A stretch of 64,000 nt of DNA, taken from assembly GCA_023375675.1 (NCBI GenBank), contig JALQBC010000019.1, positions 716,188-780,187 on the forward strand, written 5' to 3'. Below, piece by piece: positions 1-11,076 of the stretch. This stretch comes from Cytospora piceicola. Taxonomy: Eukaryota > Ascomycota > Sordariomycetes > Diaporthales > Cytosporaceae. A program made the translations under genes and the position numbers. The number at the start of each line of letters is the position of its first letter. The stretch's first letter is position 1. The notes under the pieces were generated by a model, which ran no database searches, was not told the DNA's origin, and saw only the letters and a list, made by a program, of their open reading frames with translations.

Positions 1-780
1 CTTATCCACACCGAGCAAAATAACCCCGTCCGAGTACCAACATGATACGATCATTCGAAGTGGTTGGGTTGCTCTCTGCCCCCAATGCGACGTATGAAAT
101 GACTTTTGAGTGGGGGTGCAAGATGCTCCAATAGAAGAGATGCGGTTGGTACCAGGAGAACGCACCTGTTGTGGGTATGTTGGTGAGATGCGCCTTGCAA
201 CGATCCCATTGCAACGCTATCCTAGAATGTCTACGGTGCACACCATTGAAAGGTTGCATCACTCGACTAAGCTTGCAGATCCTTCATTGTACCCACGAAA
301 CCTGAGTTTATCAATAGTATAAATACATGACAGGGTATATCTACACCATGTCGACTACTAACGTCTGCCGCAACTGTCAGGCCGCATCCATGGATGTATA
401 AGTACACACCACATACATGCTTGATCTTTATGGCACAGGCGAGAAGGCGATACGCCTAAGCAGAAGTTATATGCAAGTACCCATGTCCAAATAAGTGGAC
501 CATGTGGGCAGAGTCTCTGGATGGCCTCAAACATGCACGTTGCCATGATCAATGGATACAAGATGGGTGCCTGGTTCAACGCCCCATTTAAAATCGAACT
601 ACGGGTTCCACAGATAACGCAACTGCATTCTGATCACAGGCATACCGGAACTACCTACTTAGTACATATTATATCGACAATGTTGCATTAAACTGAGTGA
701 CCAGTAACTTCCCATCCAACTCCCTTCTTTTGACACTCTCGAAACTCAAGCTTCAACGACACATCCAAATATTCGCCAAC
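1..780. other. Upstream region of the terpene cyclase gene; no supported gene
   Basis: GC-balanced, non-RIP DNA. Open frames on both strands are short and look like none I recognise. A TATAAATA box lies at 318-325 and a weaker TATATC near 670-675. The latter is about 105 bp before the chosen start codon and could belong to the promoter of the gene at 781. Nothing else can be supported. Confidence 0.4.
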
Positions 781-1773
781 ATGTCAGTCGTACATGACAG
801 CCACATTGCGAAAGCTTATCCTGAAAACATGGGTATTTCAAGTCAGCCCGTACACATTTGGCCATTTATTTTGCTCAAAAGCATTTACAATTTCTTCAAC
901 GTTATATGGGGATTTACTGAGAGTGACTTTGCCACCTTCGTCCTTCCAGACACAGCCTTTGGAATTCTAGGGGCACTCGCAACAATCCCACTCACTGATG
1001 CGAATCAGCCATCAATGTTGATGGTATTGCAACGCCTCCCAGCGGTTGTGGTTTTCAATTGGTCAAATCTACTCATTTTCGACCTTGCCAACCAGAGAAG
1101 CCCCGATTCAGTTGCGGAAGATTATGTCAACAAGCCTTGGCGACCGATTCCCCGCGGCAAGATCACAACCGAGCAGACTCGCCGGCTGATGCTCGTCACC
1201 GTCCCCCTCAGCCTGTACTTGAATCACTACCTAGGTGTTTGGGGACAGGGGATACTCATCCACCTCATCACATGGCTATACAATGACCTACGCGGCTCAG
1301 ACGAAGTGGCTGTAAGGGAGCTGCTTATAGCAATTGGCTACGCTATGTTCAACGGCGGTTCCCTGCAGATTGCTTCCGGCTGCAGCCAGGCACAGGGTGA
1401 CTGCGAACTCAACTCGCAGGGGATTGCTTGGACGGGCATCATTAGTGCCGTGATTTTTACAACAATGCAGGTACAGGACTTGAAAGATCAGGAGGGAGAC
1501 CGGCTTCGCGGACGGAGGACAGTGGTTCTATTCTTTGGAGAACGTGTATCTCGGGGGTCTATCGCTTTTTTCGTGATTTTCTGGTCGGTCACATGTGCAT
1601 ACTTTTGGCAACTCAGGTGGTGGGGGTTTGCCTTGCCAGTAGCCCAAGGGCTTTTCGTTGCTTGGCGGGTAGTAACGAGATATAGTCAGGACGAAGACCG
1701 TCAGACTTGGAAACTATGGTGTTTATGGCTTATTTGTCTATACATACTTCCTGTTATAAAAGGCAGAGAGTAA
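781..1773 (+). CDS. UbiA-type membrane terpene cyclase (Fma-TC-like)
   Basis: Single-exon gene of 330 residues. The open frame extends upstream to a GTG at 697, but the first ATG in frame is at 781, with A at -3, and is the likely start. The protein is hydrophobic with about seven predicted membrane segments, as in the UbiA prenyltransferase fold. First Asp-rich motif: NLLIFDLANQ at residues 96-105 (Asp101). Second: QVQDLKDQEGD at about 230-240 (Asp233, Asp236, Asp240), expected to bind Mg-diphosphate. The sequence reads closest to the fungal UbiA-type sesquiterpene cyclases typified by Fma-TC of the fumagillin pathway, which cyclise farnesyl diphosphate in the ER membrane. Family is known knowledge; the exact product is not deducible. 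The gene looks intact and unmutated although a RIP-mutated repeat block begins only about 50 bp after its stop. An aromatic prenyltransferase of the same fold is the main alternative. Confidence 0.85.
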   Translation: MSVVHDSHIAKAYPENMGISSQPVHIWPFILLKSIYNFFNVIWGFTESDFATFVLPDTAFGILGALATIPLTDANQPSMLMVLQRLPAVVVFNWSNLLIFDLANQRSPDSVAEDYVNKPWRPIPRGKITTEQTRRLMLVTVPLSLYLNHYLGVWGQGILIHLITWLYNDLRGSDEVAVRELLIAIGYAMFNGGSLQIASGCSQAQGDCELNSQGIAWTGIISAVIFTTMQVQDLKDQEGDRLRGRRTVVLFFGERVSRGSIAFFVIFWSVTCAYFWQLRWWGFALPVAQGLFVAWRVVTRYSQDEDRQTWKLWCLWLICLYILPVIKGRE

Positions 1774-1826
1774 AGTATCTATAGTTAAAGGAAATAAGTA
1801 GAAACTGTTTTATTGAAAACGCAGAT

Positions 1827-2100
1827 TGCCTTCCGTTAGGAAGGTTAATGTTTGTTTTCTACGGCGGGTAAGCACACAGAAATTGTTACCTTTAAGATTT
1901 AAATATACTACCTGTTTTTAATTCTAACTAGGGAACGGCGGTAGGACCGCCTGCCGAGAAGGCCTTCCGTTAAGAAGGATCGGAATCTTAATAGCTACTT
2001 AGGTAGATAGTTAGATACGCCGCTTAAGCTGCTCCGGATCCGATAGAGTAACGCCCTTCGGGCGTTACTCTATTGTCTCCTCCGCAGCCTTAAGCGGCGA
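1827..2100 (+). repeat. Left arm of a large inverted repeat (repeat family R head)
   Basis: Begins TGCCTTCCGTTAGGAAGG, itself a hairpin, and continues through a GC-rich stretch with two more hairpins (GGCGGT..ACCGCC near 1937-1951 and CCTTC..GAAGG near 1963-1978). The same order of blocks occurs reverse-complemented at 29240-29389. The left copy carries two extra stretches missing on the right: an AT-rich piece at about 1890-1930 and a palindromic insert at about 2020-2090. Confidence 0.75.
2043..2073. repeat. Perfect 14-bp-stem hairpin inside the left inverted-repeat arm
   Basis: Stem ATAGAGTAACGCCC at 2043-2056, loop TTC, and its exact complement at 2060-2073. It is surrounded by a longer imperfect palindrome (GCCGCTTAAG at about 2020 against CTTAAGCGGC at about 2090). 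The equivalent site in the right arm lacks this segment, so it looks like a small palindromic insertion. Confidence 0.8.
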
Positions 2101-2478
2101 AATATTTATTTATTTACTTTATAACTAACTAATTTATTAGCTAATTTATATATTTACTTACTTAAATACTAACTTACTTACTTAATAAGTAACTAACTAG
2201 CTTACTAGCTACCTTAATAGCTAATATATTAGCTAACCTACTTATTTACCTACTTACGTAGTTACCTATTTACTTACTTATTTACTTACTAGTTAATTTA
2301 ATAGCTAATTTACTAGCTAACCTACTTACCTACTTACTTATTTATTTATCTACTTAATAGCTTAGTTATTAACTAACTAACTTACTAGCTAACTTACCTA
2401 CTTACTTACCTACTTACTTACTTACCTACCTACTTACTTACTTACCTACTTAGTTACCTACTTAGTTACCTACTTAGT
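2101..2478. repeat. (TTAC)n-rich degenerate microsatellite
   Basis: Low-complexity tract of TACT, TTAC and TAGC words. Similar tracts lie at 10062-10180 and 10717-10845, and in reverse orientation (GTAA) at 29066-29210. Element A is inserted in it. Confidence 0.85.
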
Positions 2479-2719
2479 TATTATAGGCTCGAGCCTTAAG
2501 GCTTGCACGTAAGGTTAGGGAACAGGACTATAGTCTCTTAGAGTACGGGACTATAACAGGCCCGTAAAGGGCCTACGATACCTTTATAGCAGACCTCCTA
2601 TAATATATATATAGTAGAAAGAAGTTCCCCTTTAAAGAACTTCTTTCCTTCTTCTTTATATTTTAAAATATATCCCTTTAATACCTACTTACTATCGTAT
2701 TATAAGCTAGCCTTTAATA
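2479..2719 (+). repeat. 5' LTR of element A
   Basis: 241 bp, begins TATTATAGGCTCGAG and ends TTTAATA, i.e. a TG..CA LTR after RIP. Pairs with 9821-10061. Confidence 0.92.
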
Positions 2720-5700
2720 TTTCTAAAGTATCCCTTATCTTTCTTAAACTCGGAATTTAGTAAATTAGTAAGTAGGCTAGATAATTCTATATTAGTAGAC
2801 GATAATATAAAAGCTATCTTTATCCCTTTCCTCGATAACGAGATAAATATCGAGTTCGGTAATCTTTTATCTAAGTAGTAAATAGCTTTAATATTCCTAT
2901 AAACTACTAGCGTTTATAATAATAACGTTTTATAAATTCTTCGATTTTAATTAAGAAACTTTACTTTTAAAATAGCTACCGATACTCCGGCTTCTTAACG
3001 TAAGCCTTTATCGATTAATACCTTTTATAATAGTAATAAGGCGACTTTTCGCTTTTAAAAGGTTATTATCGAGTATAAACTTTAAGCCGATATTATCTTT
3101 ATTAATAGCTAGCGAAACTATTAGGTTTTTTTTTAAACTATACTTTTACCGGTAGTTTAAAACTACGTTTTTACCTTTTATAAAGAAAGAGATAAAGATT
3201 ATTTATTTAATATAACGGATTTCTTAAATTACTTTAAAAACTATTTTAATAATCCGTATCGTACTGCTTCCGCTTTTATTAAGCTTACCGCCTTCCGAAT
3301 AAAAAACTTTAAAATTTTCTTTTAGTTTTTAATCGAATTTAAATAGCTTTTTACTATAGTAAAAGGCTTTTACTAAACAGACGAAGTCTGTATTAACTAC
3401 TTTTATAACTCGCTTTCGAAACGACTTCGGAAGTAAGCTATTAAATATAAAGTAAACCGATATAACTATTAACGAATAGTCGAGACGTACCGCGATATCT
3501 TTTAAGATATCGAAACCTAAAACTTAAAATAACGTTTTTCGGCTTTATACTCTACCTTTTTATAACCTTTTTAAAACTAAAACGGTAATACTATAATATC
3601 GGGTATTAATACTACTTTTTTAAGTAACTATTTAAGTAACCGTTATAACCGAAGTAAGTCTTCTACCCTTTTATAATAAAACGATAAATACTCGGCTTTA
3701 TAAGGCTTTACTAGCGGTACTACTACCTTTTAAAGTAATAGCCGCCGATAAGCTTAATAAACCTTTAAAGCGGTTTATAACTTTCGACGTAAAGTAAAAG
3801 CTTATCTTTACTACGAATCTTAATAATACTATATCCGCGATTACCTACTCTTTCCTGCTTACGTTTTAATAACGGTTAATAAGCTAAAAGTTAATAATAA
3901 ACTTACTAACGATAAAGATTTTATTACCTTTTCGGGAAAAGCTTAACTTTTAAAATAAGTCTCTTTTAAAGGCTTTAAAACTTAATATGTTTTATAATAG
4001 AAAATAAGAATAGTATATACCGGGACTTATAAAAGAAGATAGATAAACTACCTTTCTTTATACTTATCCTTTTTAATAATATATACTTTCTCGACGTTTA
4101 AATTAATAGCGGTTATAACTATTATAATATAATTAATAAACGTTTTACTTAAAAACTTAGTTTCGAGTAAATCCGATTACCTTATACTTATAATTTAAAT
4201 ACGGTTTTAAATATTTAATATAATAGAGTTATTACTTATATAGCCCGAACTATAATTAATATAAATAAATAATAGTAGCCTATATTCTTATATATAATTC
4301 TTAGTATAGCTCGGAATATTATTTTAAGTTTTTTATAAATACGTTACCGATAAGTTACTTTAAACCTGTTTAAAAGGTATTTCCGTATTAATATAGTAAG
4401 CGGTCTAATTATCTATAAATCTATAACGCGCTTAGTATAACCTCGGGCTTATTCGATTATTAGTAACGTTTTTACTATTATTACTTATCGAAAGAAATAT
4501 AAGCTAACGTCGAGCTATATATTTATTAATACTAGTTTTTATAAGATAATTTATATTTTAAACGTTATAGCCTTACTAAACGTCGGTATACCTTTACCGG
4601 CTAATATTACTGCCTTTTTACCTTTAAAAGTTTAAGATTTTATAGACCTTTTCGATAAAAAAAAAGCCGATACTTTACTTTTATACCGCGGTAATTTAAA
4701 TTATTATATCCGTTTTAAAAAAGATAAATATAGCTAAACTTTTAAGCTTTTTTAAAGACCGCTATATAATATACTATAGAACTAGCTTTTTAAACTACGT
4801 AAGCAGGTTATTAAATTTATAAATAAAGGTTAAGTTTATATAAGTACTTTACCTACTATAGTTTTAGTTCTGTTTATTAAAAAAGTAAGTAGAGGCTAGC
4901 GGTTTTATATTAACTACTGCGCTTTAAATAAGATTATTTAATAAAACCGGTACTTATTCCCTTTTATTAAAGAAACGTTACGCTCTTTCTTTAAATCTCG
5001 GTAGTTTACTAAACTTAACGTCCGCTTTATATTCTATTATATCCGGATAGCTTTAAGCGATAAACCTTTAACTACGTTCTGTATACGTTTCGGTTTATTC
5101 GAGTAGCTTATTTACTTATTTAGCTTAATAAGCACTTTAGCGACTTTTTAAAGGTTTATTAACGGCACTTTATACGATATTCTCGACGATTACGTTACGG
5201 TTTACCTCGATAACTTACTTATTTTCTTTTTTAGGTTTCGGCGAAACTATATACGAAAGGTATAAGAAGTCTTACGCTGTTTTTATAATATTAAGCTTTA
5301 CCTCGACTTTAAAAAGTATAAGTTCGTTATAATAAAAACTAAATACTTCGGTTTTATTATTTAGGCTAAAATAAGGGTTTAAACCGATCTTAAGAAGGTT
5401 ATAGCTATTTACGATTAAAAACCTTTTACGAAACTCCGAAACGTTTATAGTTTTCTTAGGTTTATAAACTTCTACCGTAACTTTATTAATTATTTCTTTA
5501 AGGTAGTCGAACCTTTCGTCCGCCTTACCTATAAAAATATCCCTTTTTAATAAACTAAAGTAGAAAATAATACCTTTAAGGCGTTTAAGCTTATTTTTAT
5601 TTCGGCTTCGGTCCTCGTTTAATAAGATCCCGACTTAAAGTCGGTAGTTAAAGCGGATTACTTTAAAAATATATTCGAAAGATATCTCTTTTAGTATAAT

Positions 5701-8700
5701 ACTAATAGTATCTTCTGTTTTATCGTTTACTACTTTATACGTTTAACGCCGGCCGAACGAAATTATACTATTTACGATAAAAAGCTTTTAACGGTTATTA
5801 TATATCTTTAAATATAGTTTTCGGAGTTATAAAACGTTTATACCTTTTTTACTATCTTTACTAACTATAAAAGCCTTAAATACTTTATAAAGCCGCGTTT
5901 TATTTTTAAACGTTAAGCCTAGTAGTCCGAAACCTTTTTTTTATTCTATTACTACTTAAAATACCGCCTCGGTTTATTAGTAGTACGCCTCGATATACTC
6001 TTTCGTCGGAAGTAAGATATCGCCGATAAAAAATAGCCTTACGCTTATATTTTTTAATTAATTACTATCTCCCGGTTAACTACTTTTATCCTTTAATATA
6101 AATCTTTTACCTAAACGTCCCTTTTCTTCCCTTTAAAGTTTTCCTTTTTTAAAAACCCCGACCTATAAATACTATAAAACGTAGGTATAAACGTAAACCG
6201 GTTATACCGCCTTCGGCTAACAGCTATTTAAAATAGCGCTTACTTATTTTTTAAAGATATAAAGACTTATAAGCAGATTATAGACTACTCTTTTAATATT
6301 TAAAAAGCCTTATTATACCGGGGACGACTTTAGCTTTTACGTTAAAAAGCTTTTATTATAAAAATACTTTAATAAGTTTATAACTTTCCGTTTATTAGCT
6401 ATCTAGGTTATAATAATACCTTTACTATCTTATAACAGGATTACTATTAAAACAAGATATTTTAAAATATCTGCCGTTTTATTTAAAACTACGATATATA
6501 TACCTATAATATATTATCTCGGCGTTTATAATAAAACCTACTTTAACCTTTACCGGTCTCGGAACGTTTTTAATCTTAAATTTCTGTAAACTTTATAACT
6601 TACCTACCCGCTTATACCGACTCCTTTCCCTTATACTTAATAGTTATTATTAACCGCCTTTCGAAGTATATCTAACTCGAAGTAATAACGTTTATAAAAG
6701 CCGAAAAGTATACTTTCTGTTTCTATAACATTTAGTAACGGTTTTATAGTTTCTTTTAATCTATTATTAGTAACTATAGATCGGACTAAGTAAAGGAATT
6801 TTAAACTTACTTATATCGTATTATCGGGACTTTATAACTCCTTTTTACGTTATATTACTTATAGACAGATAAAAGTACGAAAAGAACTAACTAAGAAGTA
6901 TAAAAATACTTTTATACTTATTTTACGTTTTTTTAGTTCGATTAAGCCGAATATTTACTTTCTATTTAATTAGCCTTTAACAGATATAACTCGACGGTTA
7001 CTAACGTTAGTTTTAACCGATTTCTTAATAGTTTTAATATTAGTATTATTTTATAATAGAACTTATCTACCTGCCTTTCCCGGAGTCTTAAAAGACAGGC
7101 CGTTACCTTTTTAAATTACCTTTATAAAAGGATAGACCTTATTTAAGCCGTAATAGCTTATATTTAGTAATAATAAAAACTCGAGGTAAACTATCGATAC
7201 CGCCCGGCCGAAAAGTATATCGTAGGTAATAAGGTCTAGCTTTCCCTTTATAATATTAAAACTAATTATCTTAAAAAAAAGCTTAACTAGCTTTACGTTA
7301 AGTATACTATCGTTACCGTCTTTAGCCTATTTATAATTACTTTTAATATTCCGGGTAACATCTATCCGATATTTTATATAAAACTAGTTAAATACGTTAA
7401 AGATAATCCCTTTTCCTTTTAAGATAAAACCGATATTTAGCTTAGCTTTATTTTAGTCCTTTTTTTTAAAAACGGTTCCCTTTAAAAGGAATAGTTTATT
7501 AAAAAGATTTTAGCTGTTAAAAATATACTAAAGAAAGGTAAACGTTATATAGTATTAGTTAAATAGTTATATTATAATACTTTCGAGTAATAGCCTTTAA
7601 AACTTTATAAAGATATTAAGGCTTTAAACCGGTTTAAAACGTTATAAGGCGATATCTGTATATATAACAGACTAGTCTCGGCTATAATATTATAATACCT
7701 TAATCCTCTTCTCTTATAATATATAATATAGCTTTAATAAAAGTCTATACCGGATAAATTATTACCTGTTATAGTTTTTACTTAATAACTTACTACTTAA
7801 GATAAATAAGTTTTAAGTAGATAAAGTACCGGGAAATAACGTAAATAAAAATAAAAACTACTTAATATACTACCCGAAGCCGATAATATTACTATAATAC
7901 CGTTATATAACTATATATATAAACTAACAGATATATAAATAAACCTTAATAAAACCGCCGCCGGAATATAACGCGACTATTAATATAAGCTATTAAGTAC
8001 GTAACTAAAAACCGATAATACCGCTATTAGTACTTACCCCTTTACAGAAAAAGAGATACCTAACGTAGTTAAAACTAAAATACCCCTTCTTTACTAACGC
8101 CCTTCGTTATACCGAAGCTAATAGCTCCGGTAAAGGTTTCCTTTTATATATCGACCGAAAAGTCGTAACGGTAGTAGTATATATAACAGACGGCGGTACT
8201 ACCGGATAGACTATCGTCCTTTTTATTATCGTTACTTTTTTTTATAAAAGGTATAAAAGATCTAAACCGGCGTCGGTTATAGCTTATTACCGGACTGTCT
8301 TATTTTCGGTAAGCAGAATACTAAACTTATTACTATAAGCTCTATAATAGCTTTAAATTATTTTTTATTAGCTAGTTTTAAACTATATTACGTTCGACGT
8401 AATAACGGCTTTCCGTTTATATATCTTTTTAGAATCGTTAGTTCTGTTCTTATATTATATTAGCTTTACCTTTTATATAAAACTACTGTAAGCCTTTTAT
8501 AAGGCCTTTACTTACCGAAATACGTTATATAATAGCGTTAGTTTAACCGATTCTTTATATTAAGATATAAATACTATTATAAAGTTAGTTTTTAAATTAA
8601 CCTTTACTTAAAAGGAAACAATAAGATAAAGTAGCAGGGAATAGCTACTTTAATAACACTTATATAGCGCCGGTATATATATTTAAAAAGGAAAATTACT

Positions 8701-9820
8701 TTATAACGCCGGTAATATCGGTCGGGCTTTATATAAAAATAGTAAGGTCGGTATACGCCTGCTTACGTTTATAGCGTTAAGCTTAAAAAGTCGCTATAAT
8801 AACGCTTATATTTTTTAATAGCTTTTATTAAGTAGCGGTAAAAATATCGAAGATTTAATAACAGATATTGTTATACTAATATATAAAAGTAGCCTTATAG
8901 CTTTTTTAAGCTTTGTTTTTCTTATAAGCCTCGGTTATAATATATCTATAGCCTTTTATTATAGCTATTATCTTATAGATAGTATAGCGTAAGTTTATAA
9001 ACCCGGTATATAAATATTCGCTTTAAAAACACTTAGTATAGCCGCGACTATATATAAAGTAACCGTTATTATAACCTCGAATATAATCTATTTTATTATA
9101 GTTATAAACGTAACCGAAATAAGGTAAATATAGAAAGTTAAGTTACTTTAAACCTTACGTATCTTTATTATCGGAATCGTTAATAATAATAAAGCCGTTA
9201 ACTATATATTAGCCTTTTTATAAATATATTAGTACTACGTGTTTATAGTATACCTATAAAAGTATTAGAAAAGGTTTTTACTTTAAAAAGACTGCTATTA
9301 TTATAGCTGTTAAAACTATTACTATCGTTACTACCGGGAGGTAAAAAAAAGGAAAGGGCGATTATAAATATAATTAAGAAGGTTTAAAAATTAATAGTTA
9401 TCGATAATAATTAACACGCTTCGAAAATACGTTTAAGGTTAATTATTAATAAAGATTAAGTTAATAAGGTAGTTAAATATAAAAAAGAAAAGAAGTAAAA
9501 TACGATATAAGATAAAGGTAGAGTATATATAGGTTAATATTTAGCTATTACTAAAACGGAAGAACTTACGTTATAAACTGTTTATAAAACGTACTTTTTA
9601 CGTTACTAAGATATACCCGGTTACTAAATAATATAAGGTTTTAACGCTTATAAGGCGTATATTACTATAAAGCTATTACTAGTTACGTTAGTATTAGCTA
9701 CTTAATAGTATATACTTTTATATAGCTAACTATACTACCTTATCTTAATCGGGCTACTTACGCTTCCTGTACCGGGTAGTTCTTTATTAACTATCTTAAG
9801 CCCTCGGTAAAGAAAGGCTA

Positions 9821-10061
9821 TATTATAAGCTCGAGCCTTAAGGCTTACGTATAAGGTTAAGGAATAAAACTATAATCCCTTAAAGTATAGGACTATAGCA
9901 GGCCCGTAAAGGGCTTATAATACTTTTATAGTAAACCTTCTGTAATATATATATAGTAAAAAGAAGTTCCTTTTTAAAGAACTTCTTTCCTTCTTCTTTA
10001 TACTTCAGAATACATCCCTTTAGCACCTACTTACTATCGTATCGTAGGCTAGCCCTTAACA
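9821..10061 (+). repeat. 3' LTR of element A
   Basis: 241 bp, begins TATTATAAGCTCGAG and ends CCCTTAACA. Same length as the 5' copy; differences seen are mostly C/T and G/A transitions, consistent with RIP. Confidence 0.92.
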
Positions 10062-10134
10062 TTAGTTACTTATTAACTTACTTAATTACTTAATAATTAA
10101 CTAGCTAACTTACTAGCTTACTTACTAGCTAACC

Positions 10135-10180
<46 letters not shown>
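10062..10180. repeat. (TTAC)n microsatellite right of element A
   Basis: Continuation of the tract at 2101-2478 into which element A inserted; the duplicated TTAGT sits at its left edge. Confidence 0.85.
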
Positions 10181-10716
10181 ATTCGAATCTAAAGGCTTAT
10201 ATAAGCCTTCGGTAAAGAAAAAGGAAGGGAAAGGCTAAGGTTCGGGTTAAGAACCTTAAGAACCTAGAGAATTAAAACTATTAGCTTTAATAGTAAGCCT
10301 ACCTTAAGGGCTACGATTTAATTAAATATACCGTTTAATAGCCTGTTTTCTACAGATTCAGACTTAAGTAAGTACGTCTTAATCTAATTAAAACTCAAGC
10401 GTGCATCTTAGTTCGAACTTAAGGTCTGCTATAAAGGGCCTTATCGTAGGCCTTATCGTAGGCCTTAAAGTGACCGTAAGCCTTCCGGCAGGCATTAAAG
10501 GCCTTAATATTGCTAGTGTATTTAGTTACAGAACGACTAGAATTACTACTTTTAACAGCTAATCAGATCCTTTAAACAGGTGCTGTAGCGAATTAATATA
10601 ATTATAATTCAGAGCTAATCAGAATTAAAAACAAGTAGTATAAATCTTAAGGGTAACAATTTTCTATATACTCGACCGCCTTATAAAACAAACATTAACC
10701 TTCTTAACGGAAGGCA
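10181..10716 (-). mobile_element. Repeat family R, most complete copy (R1)
   Basis: About 536 bp. Read on the minus strand it starts TGCCTTCCGTTAAGAAGG, runs through TTTTTAATTCTGATTAG-like and GCCTGCCGGAAGGC segments, and ends GGCTTATATAAGCC..AATT followed by an (AAGT)n array. Other copies or parts are at 1827 (head only), 10846-10868 plus 27138-27335 (split by element B), 27336-27628, 27629-29065, 29240-29389 (head) and about 57743-57900. No coding capacity is seen. Head hairpin plus microsatellite tail could mean a non-autonomous element, but I cannot assign a class. Confidence 0.6.
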
Positions 10717-10845
10717 TTTACTAGCGAACTTACTTACTTACTTACCTACCTACTTACTTACTTACTTACTTACTAGCTAATTTACTTACTAGCTAATGTA
10801 CTTACTTACTAGCTAATTTAATAGTTAACTTATTTTAAATTTAAA
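10717..10845. repeat. (TTAC)n microsatellite
   Basis: TACT/TTAC/TAGC words between copy R1 and the R copy interrupted by element B. Confidence 0.8.
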
Positions 10846-10868
10846 GGCTTATATAAACCTTCAGTAAA

Positions 10869-11076
10869 TGTTACAATGCACTAGAATAATAGAGGTAAAG
10901 CTGTAATTCTAATGTAGATGTAAGCATTTTAGCTAAAAAGGAAGGGAAAGGCTTAAGCGTAGCTAAGGCCCTTCTTAAAGGTTTAAATATTAAGGTACGG
11001 TAAGGCCTAGTAAGTCACTTAGTTTATATATAGGCGTTAAGTTAGGTAACCTTTAGCCTTACGCCGTTCTGTTATA
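10869..11076 (-). repeat. LTR of element B (left; 3' LTR in element orientation)
   Basis: 208 bp on the plus strand from TGTTACAATGC to CCGTTCTGTTATA; pairs with 26929-27137. Confidence 0.9.

Larger units (their letters stand above)
2479..10061 (+). mobile_element. Complete Ty3/gypsy chromovirus, RIP-inactivated (element A)
   Basis: A 7,583 bp element with 241 bp LTRs at both ends and a perfect 5 bp target duplication TTAGT (2474-2478 and 10062-10066). The plus strand carries recognisable pol remnants: the reverse transcriptase box reads VYLDN at about 5200-5214, where the second Asp of the usual DD has become Asn by a G-to-A change, followed by LLIF. A chromodomain-like stretch lies at about 7500-7645, at the position expected for the integrase C-terminus of chromoviruses. 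A purine-rich tract (AAAGAAAGG) precedes the 3' LTR. Every frame is full of TAA/TAG. About 2.1 kb lie between the chromodomain remnant and the 3' LTR, more than the usual chromovirus layout needs. Confidence 0.9.

Noticed and set aside
358..579. 73-codon minus-strand frame
   Set aside because: Composition is not coding-like and no motif is present.
697..780. N-terminal extension of the terpene cyclase
   Set aside because: The extended frame begins with GTG, not used as a normal start in fungi; ATG 781 has a better context.
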